The notes below the pieces were generated by a model, which saw only the letters and a program-made list of their open reading frames with translations, was not told where the DNA came from and ran no database searches. Shown here piece by piece: positions 9,292-17,718 of a DNA stretch of 64,000 nt (its first letter is position 1; each line of letters begins with the position of its first letter). Made by a program: the position numbers and the translations under genes. Origin of the DNA: Pseudomonas sp. ML2-2023-3 (lineage in GTDB: Bacteria > Pseudomonadota > Gammaproteobacteria > Pseudomonadales > Pseudomonadaceae); assembly GCF_037055275.1 (NCBI RefSeq), contig NZ_CP146343.1, positions 3,010,501 to 3,074,500 on the forward strand, in the 5' to 3' direction.

Positions 9292-10062
9292 TTATTGCGC
9301 CAGCCAACCGCCGTCCACGTTCCAGGCGGCACCACGCACCTGGCTGGCTGCCTCGCTGCATAAAAACAGCACCAGTTCGCCCAGTTGGGGCGGGGTCACG
9401 AACTCCAGGGAGGGTTGTTTCTCGGCCAGCAGATCGTGCTGCGCCTGATAGGGGTCAATGCCCTGGCTGATGCGCTGATCAATCTGTTTTTGCACCAGTG
9501 GTGTGAGCACCCAGCCTGGGCAGATGGCATTGCAGGTGATATTGCTGGTGGCGGTTTCCAGGCCAACGACTTTGGTCAGGCCGATCACGCCATGTTTGGC
9601 GGCCACATAGGCGGCTTTGCCGACCGACCCCACCAGGCCATGAACCGAGGCGATATTGACGATGCGCCCCCAGCCGCGCTTGCGCATGCCGGGCAAGGTC
9701 AGGCGAGTGCTGTGAAACACGCTGGACAGGTTGATCGCGATGATTGAATCCCAGCGTTCTACCGGGAACTCCTCGACGCTGGCCACATGCTGGATGCCTG
9801 CGTTGTTGACCAGAATGTCGATACCACCGAACTCGCGTTCGGCATAACTGATCATGTCGGCGATCTGCGCCGGGTCGCTGACATCTGCAGGATGGTGACC
9901 CACTTTGACGCCCAGTTGCTGGATGTCTGCAATGACTTTGCTGGCATCGCCAAAGCCGTTGAGTATCAGGTCGGCTCCAGCCTTGGCCAGGCTCAGTGCG
10001 ATGCCAAGGCCGATGCCGCTGGTGGAACCGGTAACCAGTGCAGTTTTACCCTTAAGGCTCAT
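9292..10062 (-). CDS. bdhA: 3-hydroxybutyrate dehydrogenase
   Basis: A 256-residue SDR with TGSTSGIG, LVNNAGIQHV, and the Tyr/Lys segment GKAAYVAAKHGVIGLTK. The sequence from GIQHVASVEEFP through to the C-terminal AWNVDGGW is typical of D-3-hydroxybutyrate dehydrogenase, which interconverts 3-hydroxybutyrate and acetoacetate with NAD. GAGG lies eight bases before the ATG at 10062. It is separately transcribed from the valine pair (about 150 bases between). Acetoacetate formed here could be activated by the CoA transferase encoded at 51957-53355. Confidence 0.85.
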   Translation of the reverse strand: MSLKGKTALVTGSTSGIGLGIALSLAKAGADLILNGFGDASKVIADIQQLGVKVGHHPADVSDPAQIADMISYAEREFGGIDILVNNAGIQHVASVEEFPVERWDSIIAINLSSVFHSTRLTLPGMRKRGWGRIVNIASVHGLVGSVGKAAYVAAKHGVIGLTKVVGLETATSNITCNAICPGWVLTPLVQKQIDQRISQGIDPYQAQHDLLAEKQPSLEFVTPPQLGELVLFLCSEAASQVRGAAWNVDGGWLAQ

Positions 10063-10131
10063 GATCAATTCCTCAGAACGACGGGTTCGTGAATGAGGAA
10101 ACGTAGCACGTGGTTTGCAGTTGCGGATACG

Positions 10132-10159
10132 AAACGGCCCACCAATAGGTGGGCCGTTT
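10132..10159 (-). terminator. intrinsic terminator after the parvulin gene
   Basis: A perfect 12-bp stem (AAACGGCCCACC at 10132-10143 with its complement at 10148-10159) and a four-base loop lie 20 bases past the stop of the minus-strand parvulin gene. A short T run is present in either orientation. Confidence 0.8.
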
Positions 10160-10178
10160 TCACGCAGCGCGGGGAGGA

Positions 10179-10460
10179 TTAGTCCTGGCGGCTGGTGACT
10201 TCCAGCAGGTGATAGCCGAACTGGGTCTTGACCGGGCCTTGCACCACGTTGATTGGCGCGCTGAAGACGACGGTGTCGAATTCTTTAACCATCTGGCCTG
10301 GACCGAAAGAACCCAGGTCGCCGCCCTGACGGCTGGACGGGCAAGAAGAGTTGGCTTTCGCCACTTCGGCGAAATCAGCGCCGCCTTCGATTTGGGCTTT
10401 CAGTTCGTTGCACTTGTCTTCGGTGGCAACAAGGATGTGACGGGCAGTGGCTTTAGCCAT
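10179..10460 (-). CDS. parvulin-type peptidyl-prolyl cis-trans isomerase
   Basis: A 93-residue single-domain parvulin, the size of E. coli PpiC. Recognisable are ARHILVATEDKCNELKAQI, FAEVAKANSSCPSSRQGGDLGSFGPGQMV and the C-terminal QFGYHLLEV. It has no signal peptide, so it is cytoplasmic. AAGGAG precedes the ATG with suitable spacing. It stands alone between the hydroxybutyrate dehydrogenase and the broken lipase gene and has its own terminator. Confidence 0.93.
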   Translation of the reverse strand: MAKATARHILVATEDKCNELKAQIEGGADFAEVAKANSSCPSSRQGGDLGSFGPGQMVKEFDTVVFSAPINVVQGPVKTQFGYHLLEVTSRQD

Positions 10461-10588
10461 GAGGGAGTACTCCTTTCAAGAAAGTGCCGAGCCTACCGGA
10501 TTCAGTGGGTTTTTTCTCGGCAAAAGTTCTGTTTTGCGTTTTTGCTGACTGGCGGATCAATGCTTGACGTACTGCGACCGGACTATTT

Positions 10589-11470
10589 TTATAACCCTTT
10601 GTTTTTCAAAAGCTTGGCGTGTTCGACATAAAGCGTGAGCGGGTTGACGGTTTTTTTTCTCATGGGGGCCAGGTGATTAATGGTGTCGAGGTGATCAAGG
10701 GGGTAGTCCGAGCGGATCACATGGCCCAGATGGGAGCTGAATCGTCCCACCATTCCGTCATTTTCCTTGGTCTCACGGGTAAAAAAGCTGCCGAACACAC
10801 GGCAGGCGTTGTGCAAGGGGTCGAGCAGGTTCAGCGATTCCGACAATCGTGAGCCTTTGATAATGCCGCTCCAGGAGTAATAGAACACATCGTTTACGTA
10901 CTCGGCCCCCATGCCGCCCCAGGTTTCAGGCAGGCATTGGGGGTATTTAAGGTTAAATGCAGTAACTCCTTCGGTGGTCAGGGCGTTGAGCGCCTCAAGT
11001 GCGTGTTGCGGCAGTTGCGAGTGGTCGGTTATCGCTGACAGGAATGTGGAGAACGCTGTGGTCAGGGCGCCGGCGATGGTTTCGGGCAGTGTGCCCGGCA
11101 CAAAGGCCTGACGCATGCGGTCTGCTGCTTCCGAACCATGATTCGGGCCGCTGACCGAGGTCACGGAGGCGACAAGATGTGGCGCGGTGGCAGCTGCATA
11201 GCGGGCGGTCAGGGCGCCCTGGCTGTGGCCGATCAGGTTGACCCGCTGTGCGCCGGTCTGGGTGCACACCCTGCGTATATGCTAAAGCAGTTGTTCGCCC
11301 CGTGTCTCGTTGTTGTTGGCGGCCGAAATGATCGGCACGAAAACCCTGGCGCCTGATTCAGCGAGCGCGTCCTCGATGCCTTTAAAGTAGTTGAAGGGGC
11401 CTATCCGGCCGAAACCGAACAGTCCGTGTACCAGCAGAATCGGGTAGTGGGTATTGGCTGAGTCATCCAT
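10589..11470 (-). pseudogene. triacylglycerol lipase (family I) interrupted by an in-frame amber codon
   Basis: Two open segments in the same frame join into a 293-codon lipase like those of P. fluorescens. The first, from 11470, holds YPILLVHGLFGFGRIGPF and ends in RGEQLL. The codon at 11284-11282 then reads TAG, and the sequence resumes with HIRRVCTQTGAQRVNLIGHSQGALTA, which carries the nucleophile elbow GHSQG. The C-terminal DYPLDHLDTINH region holds the expected catalytic Asp/His. Close homologues have a charged or polar residue at the stop position, and CAG to TAG is the simplest explanation. No signal peptide is seen, as in type I secreted lipases of this group. It could be a recent null allele or a sequencing error; the 226-codon remainder is too short to fold as a lipase alone. 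Confidence 0.85.
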
Positions 11471-11580
11471 GGGGTGTTTTCCTTGGTGTTGTTAACCGTA
11501 AAAAACACCTTAGTCGATATCGACTTCGCGCAGCCGTGGGCATATTCCCGGGCTGCGCAGAGGTTTGCCGAGCAGGCTTG

Positions 11581-12669
11581 TCAGGCGATGACCCGGGCGA
11601 CGCGGCGCTGTGTTTGCAGCTGTTGGGCGGCGTTGCGCAGCAAGTGCTCGGTGGCATCCCAGCCCAGGCAGCCATCGGTCACGGAAACCCCGTAGCGCAT
11701 GTTCGCACTCAGGGGCTGGCAGCCTTCGAACAGATGGCTTTCGAGCATCATGCCAATCAGGGAGTGATCACCTGCCAGGCGCTGTTCGAGCACATCATTG
11801 AACACTTCCGGCTGGCGCAACGGGTCTTTGCCGCTGTTGGCGTGGCTGCAGTCGATCATCATGCGGGCCGGGATGGCGCTTTTTTCCAGTCCGGCGCGAG
11901 CCTTGGCCACACTGGCGCGGTCGTAGTTCGGGCCGCTGCGGCCACCGCGCAGTACCAGATGGGTGTCGGGGTTGCCGGGCGTCTCGACGATTGCCGGATG
12001 GCCCTGGCTATCGACCCCGAAATGACGGTGACTGTGCGCGGCAGAGCGCATGGCATCGCAGGCGATTGCCACACCGCCGTCAGTGCCGTTTTTGAAGCCT
12101 ACCGGCAGATCAAGGCCGCTGGCCATTTCGCGGTGAATTTGCGATTCGGTGGTGCGGGCGCCAATGGCCACCCAGCCCAGCAGGTCGTCGAAGTAGCCTG
12201 CAGCGATGGGCTGCAACAGTTCGGTGGCGACCGGAAGGCCCATGCGCAGGATTTCGAGCATCAGTTCCCGTGACAGGGTCAGGCCGTGAGCCATGTCATC
12301 GCTGCCATCCAGGTGCGGATCGTAGGCCAGGCCTTTCCAGCCCACAGTCGTGCGCGGTTTTTCGATGTAGGCACGCATGACCAGTAGCATGTCGTCGCTC
12401 ACTTCATGGGCCAAGGCTGCGAGATTGCTGGCGTATTCGAGTGCGGCGAGGGGGTCGTGGATGGAGCAGGGGCCGACAACCACCAGTAAACGGGAGTCTT
12501 CACCGTTGAGGATGGCGCGAATGGCCTGGCGCTGGCTGCTGATCTGCTCGCGAAGCTTGATGCTCAGGGGCAGTTGCTGTTTGAGTTGCGCTGCGCTGGG
12601 CAGGCGACGGGTCGAAATCTGGGTAGTTGCAGTGTGTACGGCTGGCAGAGCGGATACGGATGCGTTCAT
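11581..12669 (-). CDS. aroF: 3-deoxy-7-phosphoheptulonate (DAHP) synthase, class I
   Basis: A 362-residue AroFGH-type DAHP synthase. It condenses phosphoenolpyruvate and erythrose 4-phosphate in the first step of the shikimate pathway. Motifs are LVVVGPCSIHDP, MRAYIEKPRTTVGWKGL, RTTESQIHREMASGL, PVGFKNGTDG and DCSHANSGKDP. The ATG at 12669 (MNASVSAL) is chosen; the longer frame to 12837 is not supported by homology. The isozyme letter is tentative. The 460-base leader contains an aromatic-rich peptide gene, an intrinsic terminator and a second small ORF, implying control by aromatic amino acid supply. Confidence 0.92.
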   Translation of the reverse strand: MNASVSALPAVHTATTQISTRRLPSAAQLKQQLPLSIKLREQISSQRQAIRAILNGEDSRLLVVVGPCSIHDPLAALEYASNLAALAHEVSDDMLLVMRAYIEKPRTTVGWKGLAYDPHLDGSDDMAHGLTLSRELMLEILRMGLPVATELLQPIAAGYFDDLLGWVAIGARTTESQIHREMASGLDLPVGFKNGTDGGVAIACDAMRSAAHSHRHFGVDSQGHPAIVETPGNPDTHLVLRGGRSGPNYDRASVAKARAGLEKSAIPARMMIDCSHANSGKDPLRQPEVFNDVLEQRLAGDHSLIGMMLESHLFEGCQPLSANMRYGVSVTDGCLGWDATEHLLRNAAQQLQTQRRVARVIA

Positions 12670-12716
12670 GGTTTGTGCTTCCTGGGCAGGCGGCGGGTTC
12701 TCCCGCGCGCTCAGCC

Positions 12717-12869
12717 CTACTGGGGTGTTCGACAATTGGCCAGACTGGCTATGAGTGCTTGCGTGCCACCAATGTGGGTCCGTTCGGAGGCGGCAGGCTG
12801 TCCCGAACGGCGGCTGATAAATCGCCATGCAGTGCAAAGGTCGAAGCGGTAATAAGTGGCGTAGTTCAT
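12717..12869 (-). CDS. putative 50-codon leader ORF with aromatic N-terminal cluster
   Basis: A small ORF starting MNYATYYRFDLCTAWRF, with three Tyr, two Phe and one Trp in the first 17 codons, lies between the attenuator terminator and the DAHP synthase start. A good site, TTGAGGAT, precedes its ATG by seven bases. It stops 48 bases before aroF. Inside it an exact 8-bp inverted repeat (CCGTTCGG at 12780-12787, CCGAACGG at 12803-12810) could form a hairpin just after the aromatic codons. The ORF may be a second regulatory leader peptide. Translation is not proven, and I do not recognise a family. Confidence 0.5.
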   Translation of the reverse strand: MNYATYYRFDLCTAWRFISRRSGQPAASERTHIGGTQALIASLANCRTPQ

Positions 12870-12907
12870 GGGGTAAATCCTCAATTCAATAAAATGTCAG
12901 GGGCCAG

Positions 12908-12944
12908 AAAAACAAAACCCCCGGTCGGGAAGCCGACCGGGGGT
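12908..12944 (-). terminator. attenuator terminator in the aroF leader
   Basis: On the minus strand a perfect 12-bp GC-rich stem (ACCCCCGGTCGG / CCGACCGGGGGT) with loop CTTC is followed by TTTGTTTTT. It lies 49 bases after the stop codon of the aromatic leader peptide and about 240 bases before aroF. That is where a ribosome-controlled attenuator is expected. Confidence 0.85.
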
Positions 12945-12992
12945 GAGAATTCTCTGGTAGGCGACCCCTAAGTAGTGGGCGCCGTGTGGGTA

Positions 12993-13127
12993 TCAGGCGC
13001 GCCAGTGGCTAAACCAATACCCAAAATAAAATCGTGCGGTGGAGTGCATGTTGTTCGCGCACACAGATTCAGCCAGACGCTCGTCGCGTGCGGTCTTACA
13101 AATGTCTGTGGGGGCGTGATGCAACAT
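12993..13127 (-). CDS. aromatic-rich leader peptide of the DAHP synthase gene
   Basis: A 44-codon ORF starts at an ATG (13127) seven bases after GGAG. It ends in RFYFGYWFSHWRA and a TGA at 12993, so seven of ten consecutive codons near the end specify Phe, Tyr or Trp. The arrangement of control codons, stop, then an intrinsic terminator 49 bases on is that of pheL/trpL-type transcription attenuation. A ribosome stalled at aromatic codons would favour read-through into aroF. An internal ATG gives an 18-residue version, but it lacks a visible ribosome-binding site. The mixed Phe/Tyr/Trp run suggests the signal is general aromatic shortage rather than one amino acid. Confidence 0.75.
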   Translation of the reverse strand: MLHHAPTDICKTARDERLAESVCANNMHSTARFYFGYWFSHWRA

Positions 13128-13137
13128 GGGTGGTCTC

Positions 13138-13379
13138 CGATTGATGGTTCGCAGCTTACTTGAGGCGAACGGGCGTATTCAATCAAAAAATACTATGTGG
13201 ATTAACAATTCAGACTATTGCCATCAGAGTCAGGGGCAGGCGAGATGTTTATTCGAACCGGTCACGAACACGTGAGGGCCCTGTTTCGGGCTTTGCGCCG
13301 CCGCTCGCCGTGCGTGCTGTTGGGGGGGGAGGGCGTGCCTGAATACTAAATCGGGAGTCACGCCCGATTAGGCGCATAC
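13138..13379. other. non-coding stretch upstream of the aroF leader
   Basis: About 240 bases separate the leader peptide start from the gp16-like gene. The part next to 13180-13230 is AT-rich and should hold the leader promoter, but I cannot fix -35/-10 boxes with confidence. A plus-strand 34-codon ORF (13245-13349) is present and has no recognised relative. An inverted repeat, AATCGGG/CCCGATT at 13349-13369, lies just past the stop of the minus-strand gp16-like gene and could end its transcript. Confidence 0.5.
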
Positions 13380-13622
13380 TCAAGCGAACTCATCACCTTC
13401 TGCCTCAACTGAATGTGTGGTCTGAGAGGCAATGATGCCGTCTTTCATGCCCACAAGAACCGCTACCTTGTGGGCTTCACCACGCTTCCCCTTTTTGCGC
13501 CCGGCGAGCACTTGATAAGTGGTGGCCGGGTCGACGCCATGTTCCCGAGCGAACTCTTGAACGGATTTCCCCTGGTATTCCAGCCATGCCTTGGCTTGTG
13601 CGGCAGTACGAATTCCGGTCAT
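13380..13622 (-). CDS. small DNA-binding protein, BcepMu gp16-like
   Basis: An 80-residue protein with the pattern KAWLEYQGKSVQEFAREHGV, then DPATTYQVLAGRKKGKRGEAHKVAVLVGMKDG. This is a helix-turn-helix followed by a basic stretch, as in the BcepMu gp16 family of phage regulatory proteins. It is divergent from a phage-repressor-like gene 63 bases away, the layout of a phage early switch. No other phage genes surround it, so it is a remnant or a domesticated pair. Role inferred only. Confidence 0.65.
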   Translation of the reverse strand: MTGIRTAAQAKAWLEYQGKSVQEFAREHGVDPATTYQVLAGRKKGKRGEAHKVAVLVGMKDGIIASQTTHSVEAEGDEFA

Positions 13623-13685
13623 AGTTCAAAACCGTTCAATTTTGTTTAATATTTATGGATTATACCATCCTTGCGGGTGTTTAAA

Positions 13686-14091
13686 ATGGGATCCTACATC
13701 CAAATGAGTGGAATTGGTTTGCGCTTGCGCCAAGAGAGAGAGCGACTGGGTTTGTCGCAGAAAGCTTTTGGCGAAATTGGTGGTGTCGAGGCGAATGCCC
13801 AAGGCAAATATGAGAGTGGTGATCGCGCGCCCAAGGCGGACTACTTGTCGCGGGTCGCGGGTCGCAGGGCGTGGGGTGGATGTGCTGTTTGTATTGACCG
13901 GCAGCCCAACCCCGACATTAGTAGACAACCTCAGTCATATAGAAGAAAAAGTCCTGACCAGCTACCGGGTCTTGCAAAAGGAAGATCAGGACGCCATCCG
14001 CCGCTTGACCACAACCTTGGCCGAGCTGTCTGTCGCTCACCCGGCAAAGGAACTTCGTGATCCTGAAGATATTGAGGCCGTCAAGGGCTGA
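13686..14091 (+). pseudogene. Cro/CI-type HTH regulator, frameshifted by a 7-bp tandem duplication
   Basis: The 5' part encodes an XRE-type helix-turn-helix (IGLRLRQERERLGLSQKAFG, then KYESGDRAPKADYL). The rest, VDVLFVLTGSPTPTLVDNLS to DPEDIEAVKG, continues in the +1 frame. The switch point holds GTCGCGG GTCGCGG GTCGCAG (13847-13867). Removing one 7-base unit restores a continuous frame reading YLSRVAGRGVDVLF. The gene would encode about 133 residues from the ATG at 13686, or slightly fewer from 13704. As sequenced, the DNA-binding domain is followed by unrelated out-of-frame residues. The ORF pair is divergent from the gp16-like gene. Confidence 0.8.
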
Positions 14092-14207
14092 ATATTTACA
14101 AGGATTTAACGCTTTGGCGTGGATAGTTGACGCAAGTCGGTAGGTTGGTGGATTAGTTTTTGCTAAGGTGTCCACAATCAACCAAGACCAATTTGCGAGG
14201 TATCGAC

Positions 14208-14846
14208 TTGATTCGGGTTCTAGTGGTCGATGACCACGATCTTGTGCGTACAGGGATCACACGAATGCTGGCCGATATCGAAGGCTTGCAAGTGGTCGGT
14301 CAGGCCGAGTCCGGTGAGGAGTCCCTTCTCAAGGCCCGCGAGCTGAAGCCTGATGTGGTTTTGATGGATGTCAAAATGCCCGGCATTGGTGGTCTGGAAG
14401 CTACCCGCAAGATGATGCGCAGCCACCCCGACATCAAGGTTGTCGCCGTGACGGTGTGTGAAGAAGACCCTTTTCCGACGCGCTTGCTGCAGGCAGGCGC
14501 CGCAGGCTACATGACCAAGGGCGCGGGTCTGGCCGAGATGGTCCAGGCAATCAGGCTGGTATTCGCCGGTCAGCGCTACATCAGCCCGCAAGTCGCACAG
14601 CAATTGGCACTCAAATCCTTTCAGCCTGCAAGTGACTCTCCGTTTGATGCCCTGTCCGAGCGCGAAATTCAGATCGCGCTGATGATTGTGGGCTGTCAGA
14701 AGGTCCAGGTCATTTCAGACAAACTTTGCCTGTCGCCCAAGACGGTCAATACCTACCGCTACCGCATTTACGAGAAGCTCTCGGTCAAAAGCGATGTTGA
14801 ACTGGCCTTGCTGGCTGTTCGTCACGGCATGGTCGATGCTGGTTAA
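14208..14846 (+). CDS. gacA: response regulator GacA (UvrY)
   Basis: A 212-residue NarL/FixJ-type regulator, the partner of the sensor GacS. It activates transcription of the Rsm small RNAs and so secondary metabolism and exoproducts. Receiver residues Asp8, Asp9 and the phospho-acceptor Asp54 (in [10 protein letters not shown]) are present, as is the Lys of YMTKGAG. The C-terminal LuxR-type HTH reads [14 protein letters not shown] to [17 protein letters not shown]. The start is TTG at 14208 with GCGAGG seven bases upstream, as known for gacA; the frame to 14160 is not used. uvrC starts two bases after its stop, the classical gacA-uvrC operon. Confidence 0.97.
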   Translation: MIRVLVVDDHDLVRTGITRMLADIEGLQVVGQAESGEESLLKARELKPDVVLMDVKMPGIGGLEATRKMMRSHPDIKVVAVTVCEEDPFPTRLLQAGAAGYMTKGAGLAEMVQAIRLVFAGQRYISPQVAQQLALKSFQPASDSPFDALSEREIQIALMIVGCQKVQVISDKLCLSPKTVNTYRYRIYEKLSVKSDVELALLAVRHGMVDAG

Positions 14847-14848
14847 CG

Positions 14849-16672
14849 ATGACTGACGTGTTTGACGCAAGTGCGTTTCTTTCGACCTGCAGCGGTCGTC
14901 CTGGCGTGTATCGCATGTTTGACGGCGATGCACGGCTGCTTTACGTGGGTAAGGCCAAGAACCTAAAAAAGCGTCTGGCCAGCTACTTTCGCAAAACCGG
15001 CCTGGCGCCTAAAACAGCTGCCCTCGTGGCACGTATCGCGCAAATAGAAACCACCATTACCGCCAATGAAACCGAGGCGTTGCTGCTTGAGCAGACGCTT
15101 ATCAAGGAATGGCGCCCGCCGTACAACATTCTGTTGCGCGACGATAAGTCCTATCCCTATGTGTTTCTGTCGGATGGTGAATTCCCGCGCCTGAGCATTC
15201 ATCGCGGTGCCAAGAAGCTAAAAGGCAAGTACTTCGGGCCTTACCCCAGTGCGGGCGCTATTCGCGAGAGCCTGAGCATCTTGCAAAAGACCTTTCTGGT
15301 GCGTCAGTGCGATGACAGCTACTTCAAAAACAGAACGCGGCCTTGTTTGCAGTATCAGATCAAGCGCTGCAAAGCGCCTTGTGTCGGGTTGGTTGAGCCG
15401 CAGGAGTATGCCGAGGATGTTCGCCACTCGATCATGTTCCTGGAGGGGCGCAGCAGCGCGCTGACCGACGAGCTCAACAGTGCAATGGAGCAAGCCGCCA
15501 GCACCCTTGATTTTGAGCGTGCCGCTGAGGTACGTGACCAGATTTCGCTCTTGCGCAGGGTTCAGGACCAGCAAAGCATGGAAGGCGGGACCGGCGATGT
15601 GGATGTGATTGCCGCTTTCGTAAACCCCGGCGGCGCCTGTGTGCATTTGATCAATGTGCGCGGCGGGCGGGTATTGGGCAGCAAGAACTTCTTTCCTCAG
15701 GTTGGTATCGAGGAGGAGGTGGCCGAAGTCATGGCGGCCTTTCTCGGTCAGTACTACATCAGCAGCCCTGAGCGCGACTTGCCGAGCGAGCTGATTGTAA
15801 ACGTGGAGCACGAGAGCTTCGGCGCAATCATCGACGCCATCGAAGAGCTGCGGGGCCGAGAGCTGGCCATCAGCTACAGGGTGCGTGGCACGCGGGCGCG
15901 ATGGCAGCAACTGGCGGTCACCAATGCCGAGCAGGCGCTGGTTGCCCGCCTGACAAACCGTCTGCATGTTGCGGCACGCTTTGAGGCCCTGGCCAAAGTA
16001 TTGAAACTCGACGAAATCCCACAGCGTCTGGAGTGCTATGACATCAGTCACTCCAGCGGTGAAGCGACCGTTGCATCCTGCGTGGTGTTCGGCCCCGAAG
16101 GTCCGATCAAGTCGGATTACCGGCGCTTCAACATTGAAGGCGTCACCCCGGGCGATGACTATGCCGCCATGCACCAGGCGCTGATGCGCCGTTTCAGCCG
16201 GCTTAAAGAGGGGGAGGGCAAGCTGCCCGACATCCTGCTGGTCGATGGTGGCAAGGGTCAGCTCTCAATGGCCCGTGATGTGCTCAATGAACTGGCCGTG
16301 CCAGACTTGATCCTGCTTGGCGTGGCCAAGGGGGCAACACGCAAGGCGGGCTTCGAAACCCTCTATCTGAACGATGCTGCCCATGAATTCACGTTAAAGG
16401 GTGACTCGCCGGCCTTGCATTTGATCCAGCAAATCCGTGACGAGGCCCACCGTTTTGCCATTACCGGACATCGGGCGCGACGGGGTAAAACCCGTCGAAC
16501 CTCAACCCTGGAAGGCATTCCAGGGGTAGGGCCGACTCGCCGCCGAGATTTATTGAAACATTTTGGTGGCTTACAGGAGCTATCTCGTGCCAGCATCGAG
16601 GAGATCGCCAAAGCACCCGGGATCAGTAAAAAGCTCGCTGAGTTGATTTATGCAAACCTGCACAGCGAGTAG
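14849..16672 (+). CDS. uvrC: excinuclease ABC subunit UvrC
   Basis: A full-length 607-residue UvrC, which makes both incisions around a lesion with UvrB during nucleotide excision repair. The N-terminal GIY-YIG domain shows PGVYRMF and [15 protein letters not shown] cysteine-containing [15 protein letters not shown] segment follows, then a UvrB-binding UVR helix region ([24 protein letters not shown]). The RNase H-like endonuclease domain has [12 protein letters not shown] and LLVDGGKGQ, and tandem HhH motifs ([27 protein letters not shown]) close the protein. It is translationally coupled to gacA and followed 32 bases later by pgsA. Confidence 0.98.
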   Translation: MTDVFDASAFLSTCSGRPGVYRMFDGDARLLYVGKAKNLKKRLASYFRKTGLAPKTAALVARIAQIETTITANETEALLLEQTLIKEWRPPYNILLRDDKSYPYVFLSDGEFPRLSIHRGAKKLKGKYFGPYPSAGAIRESLSILQKTFLVRQCDDSYFKNRTRPCLQYQIKRCKAPCVGLVEPQEYAEDVRHSIMFLEGRSSALTDELNSAMEQAASTLDFERAAEVRDQISLLRRVQDQQSMEGGTGDVDVIAAFVNPGGACVHLINVRGGRVLGSKNFFPQVGIEEEVAEVMAAFLGQYYISSPERDLPSELIVNVEHESFGAIIDAIEELRGRELAISYRVRGTRARWQQLAVTNAEQALVARLTNRLHVAARFEALAKVLKLDEIPQRLECYDISHSSGEATVASCVVFGPEGPIKSDYRRFNIEGVTPGDDYAAMHQALMRRFSRLKEGEGKLPDILLVDGGKGQLSMARDVLNELAVPDLILLGVAKGATRKAGFETLYLNDAAHEFTLKGDSPALHLIQQIRDEAHRFAITGHRARRGKTRRTSTLEGIPGVGPTRRRDLLKHFGGLQELSRASIEEIAKAPGISKKLAELIYANLHSE

Positions 16673-16704
16673 AATGCCCCCTCACCTCGTAGCCAGTTGT
16701 GCCG

Positions 16705-17262
16705 ATGAATATCCCTAATTTGATCACCGTACTACGCGTTCTACTCATTCCTTTCTTCATTCTGTTGTTTTACATGCCGTACAGCTGGAGTTATGTAGCC
16801 GCCAGCTCAGTCTTCGCGTTTGCGGCGGCGACGGATTGGCTCGACGGCTATTTGGCCCGTCGACTGGAGCAAAGCACGCCTTTTGGCGCCTTTCTGGATC
16901 CGGTAGCCGACAAATTGATGGTTGCTGTGGCGTTGGTCCTGTTGGTGCAAGAGCACCACAACGTGTGGCTGACCCTGCCTGCGGCCGTGATTATTGGCCG
17001 TGAAATTGTCATTTCCGCGTTGCGCGAGTGGATGGCAGAGTTGGGAGCACGGGCTCAGGTTGCCGTATCGAACATGGGCAAATGGAAAACAGCGGCGCAA
17101 ATGCTGGCCCTGATCATCTTGCTGGCCAATCCATCGGACTTCAGCTTCTGGGTGTTGGTGGGTTACGGGTTGCTGCTGGTGGCGGCCGGGTTGACCTTGT
17201 GGTCGATGCTTCAGTATTTGCGGGCCGCCTGGCCGCATCTGAAGACGACCTCGGTAAAATAA
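16705..17262 (+). CDS. pgsA: CDP-diacylglycerol-glycerol-3-phosphate 3-phosphatidyltransferase
   Basis: A 185-residue inner-membrane enzyme that makes phosphatidylglycerol-phosphate. The CDP-alcohol phosphotransferase motif [10 protein letters not shown], then [13 protein letters not shown], is intact (D-G-x2-A-R-x8-G-x3-D-x3-D). Several hydrophobic segments follow. The ATG at 16705 begins [16 protein letters not shown] as in homologues; a GTG two codons earlier is possible but less likely. It completes the conserved gacA-uvrC-pgsA-tRNA-Gly order. Confidence 0.97.
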   Translation: MNIPNLITVLRVLLIPFFILLFYMPYSWSYVAASSVFAFAAATDWLDGYLARRLEQSTPFGAFLDPVADKLMVAVALVLLVQEHHNVWLTLPAAVIIGREIVISALREWMAELGARAQVAVSNMGKWKTAAQMLALIILLANPSDFSFWVLVGYGLLLVAAGLTLWSMLQYLRAAWPHLKTTSVK

Positions 17263-17285
17263 ATAAAACTTTTTGAATCAATGGG

Positions 17286-17313
17286 TTGACGCATTCTTTT
17301 ATTGCTATAGAAT
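17286..17313 (+). promoter_or_regulatory. probable tRNA-Gly promoter
   Basis: TTGACG (17286-17291) and TAGAAT (17308-17313) are separated by 16 bases and end 15 bases before the mature tRNA. This is a sigma-70-like pair placed as expected for a tRNA gene. An overlapping TATAGA gives a poorer spacing of 14. Confidence 0.6.
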
Positions 17314-17328
17314 GCCCAGCACCAAGAC

Positions 17329-17404
<76 letters not shown>

Positions 17405-17446
17405 AACATGGCTTTACGAATTCATTGCAGTTCGATAGAGCAGAAC

Positions 17447-17469
17447 AAAGGACCTTCGGGTCCTTTTTT
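17447..17469 (+). terminator. intrinsic terminator after tRNA-Gly
   Basis: AAAGGACC and GGTCCTTT pair around a TTCG tetraloop and run into TTTTTT, 43 bases after the tRNA. Confidence 0.9.
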
Positions 17470-17718
17470 CGTTTCTGGCTTTTCATCAGGGAGCTTGTCC
17501 AGGCGCCCAACGATGATTTCTTTGCGGCATCTCTCTCAAGTCACCACCCAGGATGCTCCGGATTTTCAGGGGTTTGAAGGTGAGGGTGTTTGGGTATTCC
17601 CAAATGCGCAACGCCAGACCCGCAAGTCGTCTAGTGACGAGACTTTCAGTATCTGGCGCTGCCTGTGGGGCGGGAGTTGCAGAGTCTTCAGTTCAAGATA
17701 AACAGCCTGGGTGGCCGA
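17470..17718. other. gene-poor stretch between tRNA-Gly and the NCS1 permease gene
   Basis: About 250 bases hold short overlapping frames but no ORF with recognisable protein character, no integrase piece and no visible copy of the tRNA 3' end. I see no supported feature in it. Confidence 0.5.

Noticed and set aside
12670..12837. N-terminal extension of DAHP synthase to 418 residues
   Set aside because: The extra residues do not resemble the family, and the region holds leader elements; ATG at 12669 fits known lengths.
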